Shown here: piece after piece, positions 57,415 through 64,000 of the stretch
Layout of the letters: every line of letters begins with the position of its first letter
Position numbering within the stretch: the stretch's first letter is position 1
Assembly (NCBI RefSeq): GCF_003007715.1
Contig: NZ_PXNO01000007.1
Location: 186,001-250,000 of the forward strand
Reading direction: 5' to 3'
DNA: 64,000 nt
Source: Marinobacter shengliensis
GTDB taxonomy: Bacteria; Pseudomonadota; Gammaproteobacteria; Pseudomonadales; Oleiphilaceae
Position numbers and translations under genes: made by a program
Notes under the pieces: generated by a model
The model's input: the letters and a program-made list of their open reading frames with translations, nothing else
Database searches by the model: none
Told to the model about the DNA's origin: nothing

Positions 57415-59502
57415 ATGAGCACACCAAACACCCAGATGAACGGCCAGTCCCTGGACATTGCCGAGCAGCGCCGCAGAGAGTTGGAGCAATTGTTCCCGGG
57501 CATTTTCACCGAAACTCGAAACGACCAGGGCGAGCTAAAGATAACCATTGATCTGGAACGCCTGAAAGCGGAGCTGGGTGAGTTCACGGACATCTACGAC
57601 AGCCGCCGCGAACGCTACGGCATGGACTGGCCGGGTAAGCGGGACTGCTTGCGTCTGATCCAACAGCCTTCCACTGCCACCCTTAAGCCCTGCCGGGAGG
57701 AATCGGTGGATTTCGACGCCACCGAAAACCTGTTCATCGAAGGCGACAACCTCGAAGTGCTCAAACTGCTGCAGAAGAGCTACTACGGCAAGGTGAAGAT
57801 GATCTACATCGACCCGCCCTACAACACCGGCAAGGAATTCATCTATCCGGACAACTTCAGTGAAAGCCTGGACACCTACCTGCAATACGCCGGCCTGAAA
57901 GACAGCGAAGGCCGCACCTTCTCCACCAACACCGCCAACGAGGGCCGCTTTCACACCAAGTGGCTGAACATGATGTACCCCCGCCTGTATCTTGCTCGGA
58001 ACCTGCTGCGGGAAGACGGGGTGATCTTTATTTCCATCGACGACAACGAGGTGGAAAACCTGCGGCGGATGTGTGATGAGATTTTTGGGGAAGAGAATCA
58101 GATAGCGTGTCTTGTCTGGGAGAAGGGCAGAAAGAATGATGCGAAGTTGTTCTCTGTAGGACATGAGTACATGCTCGTCTACGCGAGGAGCAGCAGTGTT
58201 CTCAAGGAGAAAAATATTGTCTGGAGGGAGGAAAAACCTGGCGCAAAGGAAATTTGGGAGCAATATTTGTTGTTGCGAGAGCGGCATGGGAAACAAGATG
58301 CGGCTATCGAAAGCGACTTGCAGGCATGGTTCGCGGAGCTGCCAAAGTCTCATCCTTCAAAAAAATGGAGTCGGTATAAGCGAATAGACAAAAACGGGCC
58401 TTGGCGCGACAGAGATATATCCTGGCCAGGTGGTGGAGGGCCTGAGTACGATGTAATTCATCCAGTGACGCAAAAGCCTTGTGTAGTCCCAGAATCTGGT
58501 TGGCGGTTCGCTAATCCCGATGAAATGAAACGGCAAATTAAAGCTGGGCTCGTTGAGTTTAGAGAGGATCACACGAAACCCCCGTTTCGTAAAACCCACT
58601 TAAAGCCGATTGCGGAAGAGCTGGAAGATGACGCTGAAGACTCTGTTGATGATGAGGGTTTAGCAACACAGGTACGCGGCAGCTATATCTATAAACAGAG
58701 TCAAGTGGCTGTCAAATACTTAAAAGGGTTAATGGGTGCAAAGCTATTCAATAACCCCAAAGACCATGTTGAAATTAAGCGTCTCATTAAGTACGTGTGC
58801 GGCGAAGAAGGTGTCATTCTAGACTTTTTCTCTGGATCTGGTACCACTGGTGAATCAGTTGCTGAGCTCGCAATAGAAGACTGCTCAGAGCTCAAATATA
58901 TCCTAGTGCAGTTGCCTGAACCGAACTCGGAAAAAGAGAAAACAGGAAAAGCTGCGCTCAAGGCTGGATACTCTACGATCGCGGATATATCCAAGGATAG
59001 GCTACGCAAAGTTTATTCCGGACTTGAAGCCGAGCATGGGCGCCGAGCTCAACACGAAAACAAATGGGGGTTTAAGGTCCTGAAGCTAGGGAAAAGCAAC
59101 TTCAAACTCTGGCAAGCCCCCGCCAAAGATGTCTCCGATGAAGAGCTCCTTAAACAAATGGAGCTAAATGTCGATCACATAGACCCCAACGCCAGCCAGG
59201 AAGACCTGCTCTACGAACTGCTGATCAAGGCCGGCGTGATGCCCACGGAAAAAGTGGAGCAGGTCGAGCTGGCCGGTCACACAATGTTTTCCGTCGCCGA
59301 AGGCTCCCTGCTGGTGCACCTGGAAGACGACATCGACCAGGCCCTGATTGACGTGGTGCTGGCCAAAGCCCCCGGCCAGTTTATCTGCCTGGACAAAGCA
59401 TTCCACGGCAACGACCAGCTCAAGACCAACGCCGTGAAAACCTTCGAGGCCTTTAATCAGGGCAAGGAAAAAATTGACCAGATCGATTTCAAAACGGTGT
59501 AA
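57415..59502 (+). CDS. mod: Type III restriction-modification methyltransferase (Mod)
   Basis: A 695-residue DNA adenine-N6 methyltransferase of the beta class. The catalytic DPPYN (133-137, MIYIDPPYNTGKEFIYPDNF) comes before the SAM motif DFFSGSGTT (about 470-478), with the target-recognition region between. Mod alone modifies and, with Res, specifies the recognition site. Bases 58075-59165, covering the recognition domain and the SAM motif region, are distinctly more AT-rich and have different codon choice from both flanks. AAAGGA lies upstream of the ATG (12-nt spacing). Res follows after 11 nt. Confidence 0.93.
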   Translation: MSTPNTQMNGQSLDIAEQRRRELEQLFPGIFTETRNDQGELKITIDLERLKAELGEFTDIYDSRRERYGMDWPGKRDCLRLIQQPSTATLKPCREESVDFDATENLFIEGDNLEVLKLLQKSYYGKVKMIYIDPPYNTGKEFIYPDNFSESLDTYLQYAGLKDSEGRTFSTNTANEGRFHTKWLNMMYPRLYLARNLLREDGVIFISIDDNEVENLRRMCDEIFGEENQIACLVWEKGRKNDAKLFSVGHEYMLVYARSSSVLKEKNIVWREEKPGAKEIWEQYLLLRERHGKQDAAIESDLQAWFAELPKSHPSKKWSRYKRIDKNGPWRDRDISWPGGGGPEYDVIHPVTQKPCVVPESGWRFANPDEMKRQIKAGLVEFREDHTKPPFRKTHLKPIAEELEDDAEDSVDDEGLATQVRGSYIYKQSQVAVKYLKGLMGAKLFNNPKDHVEIKRLIKYVCGEEGVILDFFSGSGTTGESVAELAIEDCSELKYILVQLPEPNSEKEKTGKAALKAGYSTIADISKDRLRKVYSGLEAEHGRRAQHENKWGFKVLKLGKSNFKLWQAPAKDVSDEELLKQMELNVDHIDPNASQEDLLYELLIKAGVMPTEKVEQVELAGHTMFSVAEGSLLVHLEDDIDQALIDVVLAKAPGQFICLDKAFHGNDQLKTNAVKTFEAFNQGKEKIDQIDFKTV

Positions 59503-59513
59503 GGGGCTTTGGC

Positions 59514-62477
59514 ATGAAACTGAAGTTCAACCCCAATCTCGCTTACCAGCAAGACGCCATCGAATCCACGCTGTCGGTGTTCGAGGGCTTATCTACTGCC
59601 GGCGAGCCCTACCGTAAGCTGGGCATCGCCAACACCTTGGCGTTGGACCCGGACAAACTGCTGGATAACCTGCACCGGGTGCAGGAACAGAACTTTATCG
59701 AGAAATCGCCGCACCTGTTTGAAGCTGGGGATGAGTACCCGTTCCCCAATTTCTCGGTGGAGATGGAAACCGGCACGGGTAAAACCTACGTCTATCTGCG
59801 CAGTATCTTCGAGCTGCATAAGCGCCTGGGGCTGCGCAAGTTCATTATTGTGGTGCCGTCGGTGGCTATCCGGGAAGGCGTGCTGTCGTCCCTAGCCATG
59901 ATGAAGGAACATTTCCGTAGCCTCTACAACAACGCGCCTTTCGATCACTACGTCTACAGCGCCAAAGACCTTTCCAAGGTGCGCCAGTTCGCCACCGCGA
60001 ACACGCTGCAGATTATGGTCATCAACATCCAGGCGTTTCAGCGGGACGCAGGGGATGTTGACAGTTACGACAGCCTGACCCCGGACGAGATCAAAAAGCT
60101 CTCAGTGATTCACCGGGAGCAGGATCGGATGTCCGGCGTTAAACCGATTGAATTCATTCAGGATGTGCGGCCGGTGCTGATCATCGACGAACCCCAGTCG
60201 GTGGACAATACCCCCAAGGCTCGCCGGGCCGTGAATCACCTGAAGCCATTGTTTGCCCTGCGCTATTCCGCCACTCACCGTAACCCCTACAACGTGGTGT
60301 ATCAGTTGGGCCCGGTGAAGGCCTACGACATGAAGCTGGTGAAGCAGATCTCGGTGGCGTCTATCCAGTCCCAGAACAATGTAAACCAGACGTACCTCAG
60401 GCTGAGCTCGATTGGCTTCAGCGGCAAAGCCAAGACCCCCTCGGCTTCGGTGGTGATTTTTGAAGACACGCCCAACGGCACCCGGGAAAAGACTGTCAAA
60501 CTCAAGCAGGGAACGGATCTGTCTGACCACACCAAGCGCTTTGGGTATCAGGGCTATGTGGTGGATGAAATCTACGCAGAGCCGGGTGCGGAATACGTGC
60601 GCTTCGCCAACAACGTGATTCTGGAGCCCGAGCAGGAAAAGGGCGGCGTCCACGACGATGTGTTGAAAGCGCAGATCCGCCAGACGGTGGAGGAGCACTT
60701 CAAGAAAGAGCGCAATCTGCAGAAGCAGGGCCTGAATGTGAAGGTGCTGTCGCTGTTCTTTATCGACAAGGTGGCCAATTACCGTTACTACGATGAGCAC
60801 GGCCATGTTCAGAAAGGTAAGCTGGCTCGCTGGTTTGAGGAGGCTTACAGCGAGCTGGCCGCAAGCTCGCTGTTCAGAGACCTGCCGAAGCGGAATGTAG
60901 AACAGGTGCACAACGGCTATTTTGCCGAGGTGAAAAAGCGCGGCAAAGTGGTGGAGCTGAAGGACACGAGTGGCACTACTGCCAGTGACGCAGAAGTCTA
61001 CAAGTTGATCATGGAAGACAAGGAGCGGTTGCTAGATGACGCAGAGCCCTTGCGCTTTATATTCAGCCATTCGGCGCTTAAAGAGGGTTGGGACAACCCG
61101 AATGTGTTCCAGATCTGCACCCTGCGGGAATTCGGCAGCGAAAAGGAGCGCCGACAGACCTTGGGCCGTGGTTTGCGCTTGCCTGTGGACGCCAATGGTG
61201 ACCGGGTTTTTGATCCGCAGGTGAACCGCCTGACGGTAGTGGCCAGCGAGTCTTTTGAGGAGTACGCCAAAAACTTGCAGACGGAGATGGAGAAAGACAT
61301 CGGCGGCGGCTTCAAGTTTGGCCGGGTGCCGGTTATCGCCTTTGCGCCGCTGGCGATCAATGATGCCCAAACCTTGGGCCAGGAAAAATCCCGCCACCTG
61401 TGGCAAGCGCTCAAAGCGGAGGGCTATCTGGATGCCAAGGGCGACCTTACCGCCCGTTTCCAGCCGGACGACCTGTACTTCCAACTGCAAGTGCCGCTGG
61501 AATACCAGCCGTTGGAAAACGAAATCATCGACCGCCTGCGCAGTTTCATGTTTGCGGGTCGTGTTCAGGACGCCCGCAAGCGCACAGCCGTTACCTACAA
61601 CAAGCGGGTGGAGCTGAACCCGGATTTCAAGGCGTTGTGGGACAAAATCAGCCAGAAAACCCGGTACTCTATTCGCTTTGATACCCAACAACTGATTGAT
61701 CTGGCCAGCCATAAACTCCAGAACATGCCTGTGGTCAAGCCGGTTACGCTCACCATTGACCACACCCAGGCCAAACTGACCGATGCCGGGTTTGGCAGTG
61801 AAAGGCAGATTTCCACCACCAAGGAGCGCTATGTCAGCTCCCATGAAGTATTGCCGGACCTGATTGGCGCCTTGCAGGAACGCACACACCTGACCCGAGG
61901 AACCTTGCTGACCATTATTCGGGGCTGCCGCCGCTTGGGGGAGTTCAAAGCAAACCCGCAGGGTTTCATCACTGAAGCAGCGCGGCAAATACAGAAAGCG
62001 CTAGATGAACTGTTGGTGGATGGCATTCGCTACGAAAAACTGGCCGGCGAGCATTACAAAATGGAGCTGTTCAATGAGCCGGAGCTGGAGGCCTATCTGG
62101 ACCGCTCTTATCAGGTTCAACACGGCAACCAGGGCGATCAGGTTCAGACACCCTACGATTACATTGAGTGCGATTCCCACATTGAGCGGATGACCGCACA
62201 AGCGCTCGACGGCGCGGAGAACGTGAAGTTTTTCTGCAAGTTACCCCGCTGGTTCACGATTCCGACGCCGGTTGGCGATTACAACCCGGACTGGGCGGTG
62301 GTGCTTGAGGAAGATCGCAAGGTGTATCTGGTTCGTGAGACCAAGACCACCCACGATAGCGACAAGCGCCGGCTGGAGGAGAACCTGAAGATTCTGTGTG
62401 GCGAGGCGCATTTCGAGGCACTGGGGGGGGTGGACTACAAAGTGGCGGCTTCGGTTGCGGAGGTGACGGCTGTGTAA
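59514..62477 (+). CDS. res: Type III restriction subunit (Res)
   Basis: A 987-residue ATP-dependent translocase and nuclease that cleaves unmethylated DNA with Mod. Walker A ETGTGKT (about 85-91), Walker B IIDEPQ (about 223-228), motif VI TLGRGLRLPVD (about 553). A C-terminal PD-(D/E)xK nuclease (about 919-945): NPDWAVV and RETK, a catalytic Asp, Glu and Lys arrangement as in EcoP15I Res. The ATG has AAGGGG upstream. It ends the operon. The nuclease residues are intact, so restriction activity is plausible. Confidence 0.93.
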   Translation: MKLKFNPNLAYQQDAIESTLSVFEGLSTAGEPYRKLGIANTLALDPDKLLDNLHRVQEQNFIEKSPHLFEAGDEYPFPNFSVEMETGTGKTYVYLRSIFELHKRLGLRKFIIVVPSVAIREGVLSSLAMMKEHFRSLYNNAPFDHYVYSAKDLSKVRQFATANTLQIMVINIQAFQRDAGDVDSYDSLTPDEIKKLSVIHREQDRMSGVKPIEFIQDVRPVLIIDEPQSVDNTPKARRAVNHLKPLFALRYSATHRNPYNVVYQLGPVKAYDMKLVKQISVASIQSQNNVNQTYLRLSSIGFSGKAKTPSASVVIFEDTPNGTREKTVKLKQGTDLSDHTKRFGYQGYVVDEIYAEPGAEYVRFANNVILEPEQEKGGVHDDVLKAQIRQTVEEHFKKERNLQKQGLNVKVLSLFFIDKVANYRYYDEHGHVQKGKLARWFEEAYSELAASSLFRDLPKRNVEQVHNGYFAEVKKRGKVVELKDTSGTTASDAEVYKLIMEDKERLLDDAEPLRFIFSHSALKEGWDNPNVFQICTLREFGSEKERRQTLGRGLRLPVDANGDRVFDPQVNRLTVVASESFEEYAKNLQTEMEKDIGGGFKFGRVPVIAFAPLAINDAQTLGQEKSRHLWQALKAEGYLDAKGDLTARFQPDDLYFQLQVPLEYQPLENEIIDRLRSFMFAGRVQDARKRTAVTYNKRVELNPDFKALWDKISQKTRYSIRFDTQQLIDLASHKLQNMPVVKPVTLTIDHTQAKLTDAGFGSERQISTTKERYVSSHEVLPDLIGALQERTHLTRGTLLTIIRGCRRLGEFKANPQGFITEAARQIQKALDELLVDGIRYEKLAGEHYKMELFNEPELEAYLDRSYQVQHGNQGDQVQTPYDYIECDSHIERMTAQALDGAENVKFFCKLPRWFTIPTPVGDYNPDWAVVLEEDRKVYLVRETKTTHDSDKRRLEENLKILCGEAHFEALGGVDYKVAASVAEVTAV

Positions 62478-62543
62478 CGCTGGAGCCTCATGCGGAACGC
62501 TTAATACATTTGCACGGGCTCCATTCTTCAGTTTGGCTGTTGC

Positions 62544-62870
62544 TCAAACACCCTGCGCAGCCAAGTGGAATCGGTGCGCCATTCGGTAGGCTGCCGTACC
62601 AATACACATTGCGTAATGGTCCTTATTTTCGGCGATTGTTTTTAGAAACTTTTTCCTTACCTCTTTGGCCATCCACCTAAAAGCGTTCCTGGCTGGGCCC
62701 AGGGGTTCGGGTACGTAGCGCATGGCCTCAGTACAGCCTCCGGATTCCTGAATTAACTCGTAGGTTAGATTGAATAGAGGCTCATTCGGAAACCAGCTTG
62801 CAGCTTGTTGGCCAAATATCGTAACCAGGAATTGTTGCAGATGGTCCCTTTCATAAATATCCATACTCAT
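62544..62870 (-). CDS. Hypothetical protein after the Res gene
   Basis: A 108-residue protein with no signal peptide or TM helix, rich in aromatic and charged residues (GQQAASWFPNEPLFNLTYELIQESGGCTEAMRYVPEP shown in part, then FRWMAKEVRKKFLKT). I do not recognise the family. The ATG at 62870 overlaps the stop of the upstream gene (ATGA); an ATG two codons later has a GGGAG at better spacing. It is convergent with the defence operon. Confidence 0.5.
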   Translation of the reverse strand: MSMDIYERDHLQQFLVTIFGQQAASWFPNEPLFNLTYELIQESGGCTEAMRYVPEPLGPARNAFRWMAKEVRKKFLKTIAENKDHYAMCIGTAAYRMAHRFHLAAQGV

Positions 62871-63367
62871 CTCTCCCTGATGTTTCTGATCAGTTCCTTA
62901 TACTGTTTTTCAGTTCCCGCGATAGTCATCTGATGGATGGCACCGCGATCAAAGATAAAGAGGTAACCTTCCTCATTTTGTTGGTTGTAAGTTCCCAAAA
63001 TCTTGGCATTGCCAACGGTCTCTTCGACTACTTGACCCTCCGGTAGACCGAACTGGCGAGCCTGCTCTTCCGCAAGCACTTGAAGCCATTTAGGCAGAGA
63101 GTCGCGCCGGGCAGGAAGGAAGAGTGAATGGAGATACACTTCCTCTATGCCCGAGAGGTTGATCTTGGGATAGATCGCGGTTGAGTCTACGACTCGGTGT
63201 GACAGAGACCAGTCATCGTATTTGAGGATGAGCGTGGTGCTGCTGTGGGAAATGAGCTTCGGCTCGGCGTAGCCCAGGGCCAAATCTTGAGACAAGACCA
63301 GCTCCCCGGATTGGGCCTGAAAAGCAGTTAATAGTATGCCTAGCAACAGTAACCGTGTTGCTTCCAT
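62867..63367 (-). CDS. Secreted hypothetical protein
   Basis: A 166-residue protein with an N-terminal signal peptide (MEATRLLLLGILLTAFQAQSG, cleavage near residue 19) and a mature domain containing LILKYDDWSLSHRV and YNQQNEEGYLFIFDRGAIHQMTIAG. No lipobox Cys is seen. Family unknown. AAGGAGG four bases before the ATG at 63367 fixes the start; an earlier in-frame start lacks one. It overlaps the next gene by 4 nt, so the two are one operon. Confidence 0.65.
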   Translation of the reverse strand: MEATRLLLLGILLTAFQAQSGELVLSQDLALGYAEPKLISHSSTTLILKYDDWSLSHRVVDSTAIYPKINLSGIEEVYLHSLFLPARRDSLPKWLQVLAEEQARQFGLPEGQVVEETVGNAKILGTYNQQNEEGYLFIFDRGAIHQMTIAGTEKQYKELIRNIRER

Positions 63368-63508
63368 AAAACCTCCTTGTTTAAATTCAGTGGCGATTCG
63401 CCGTCCGGAATTTTTGCTGGCCGGTTGGCACATGTCAATCCGAATGTCGTTAGCGAGCGCCCAATGCGAAGTGGGTCTCACGGTACGCGGAGTGGGAAAC
63501 TTGAAAAT

Positions 63509-64000
63509 CTAACTGCCGGCGTACCCAAGCTCCTTGTTAACAAGGTTGAACAGCTCGCCACCCTTGTGCCAGCGGTCAAAGTTCTCCAGGAACTGGTCCG
63601 TCAGCGCCCGCTTCCAGCCGATGAAATCGCCCGCCATATGCGCCGTCATGATCACATTATCCCGCTCCCAGAGCGGATGATCCTCCGGTAACGGCTCCTC
63701 CTCGAACACATCCAGGGCCGCGCCGGCAATTTCGCCGTCGTCCAGCGCCTGGATCAGATCATCCGTCTTCACAATGGGCCCGCGGCCAATATTGATCAGC
63801 CTGGCCGACTTCTTCATCGCCGCAAACGCCTTGCTGTCGAACAGTCCCTCGGTTTGCGGTGTCAGTGGTGCGGCAATCACCACAAAGTCCGCATGGCTCA
63901 GCTGGTCATACAATTCATCGTTGCCGTGCACCGCTACAAAGTCCGGGTCTTTCTGTCGGGGTGTGCGGGCAATGCCATGGGCATGCATGCCTGCGGCGTT
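63509..64000 (-). CDS. D-2-hydroxyacid dehydrogenase, C-terminal part (truncated by window edge)
   Basis: NAD(P)-dependent oxidoreductase of the glyoxylate/hydroxypyruvate reductase or phosphoglycerate dehydrogenase family. The visible C-terminal ~163 residues include LTPQTEGLFD, LINIGRGPIV, the catalytic-Glu region GEIAGAALDVFEEEPLP, and the catalytic His in MTAHMAG. The frame is open to the edge, so the N-terminus lies beyond base 64000. The exact substrate cannot be told. A 141-bp gap to the secreted protein gene has no clear signal. Confidence 0.88.
   Translation of the reverse strand, partial: NAAGMHAHGIARTPRQKDPDFVAVHGNDELYDQLSHADFVVIAAPLTPQTEGLFDSKAFAAMKKSARLINIGRGPIVKTDDLIQALDDGEIAGAALDVFEEEPLPEDHPLWERDNVIMTAHMAGDFIGWKRALTDQFLENFDRWHKGGELFNLVNKELGYAGS

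Noticed and set aside
53233..62477. DISARM or BREX system
   Set aside because: No DrmA, DrmB or DrmC proteins, and no PglZ, BrxL or BrxC. The methyltransferase and nuclease are a normal type III pair.

Overview
The window looks like chromosomal DNA of a marine gammaproteobacterium, most likely Marinobacter (inference). The gene order algU-mucABCD, lepA-lepB-rnc-era-recO-pdxJ and gacS-cysM-rlmD-relA-mazG is familiar from Pseudomonas. A 512-residue alcohol-forming fatty acyl-CoA reductase of the type known from Marinobacter wax-ester producers sits beside acetyl-CoA synthetase and a fatty acid desaturase. GC is fairly high and nearly all of the sequence is coding. I found no tRNA, rRNA, CRISPR array, transposase or integrase.

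Layout. 1-5 kb: the end of ung, an HDOD signalling gene, ygfZ, ygfX-sdhE and nadB. 5-9.5 kb: the envelope-stress operon rpoE/algU-rseA-rseB-rseC-mucD, behind a sigma-E-like promoter and closed by a clear terminator. 9.5-18.5 kb: a membrane GGDEF/EAL protein, then lepA, lepB, a DUF4845 gene, rnc, era, recO and pdxJ. 18.5-27 kb: gacS/barA divergent from cysM-rlmD-relA-mazG. 27-35 kb: two small paralogous proteins facing each other, ppc, a YbaK-HDOD fusion, adk, tsaB, a small unknown and rsmJ. 35-41 kb: plsB, nudC-murI, and a DUF2156 plus methyltransferase pair. 41-47 kb: an HDOD-histidine kinase with a REC-PAS-GGDEF-EAL partner, and an orphan MinD/FlhG-like ATPase. 47-53 kb: acyl-CoA reductase, acs, an ErdR/CrbR-type regulator and a desaturase. 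53.2-62.5 kb: a four-gene defence operon of SNF2 helicase, AlbA_2/Schlafen-like protein, type III methyltransferase (Mod) and type III restriction subunit (Res). 62.5-64 kb: two unknown genes and a truncated D-2-hydroxyacid dehydrogenase.

Two things stand out. First, a dispersed 113-bp element occurs twice (493-605 and 51719-51831, opposite orientations). It has a conserved 53-nt core (48/53 identical) flanked by 30-nt arms. The arms pair almost perfectly within each copy but differ at more than half of their positions between copies, so the foldback is kept while the sequence is not. Second, the operon at 53-62.5 kb is an expanded type III restriction-modification system with an SNF2 helicase and a Schlafen-like ATPase, and its Mod has a compositionally foreign central block where the target-recognition domain lies.

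The genes cluster by role: envelope stress (sigma-E operon, signal peptidase, MucD), global signalling (GacS, RelA, three HDOD and two GGDEF/EAL proteins), acyl and acetate metabolism (PlsB, acyl-CoA reductase, Acs, desaturase) and defence.
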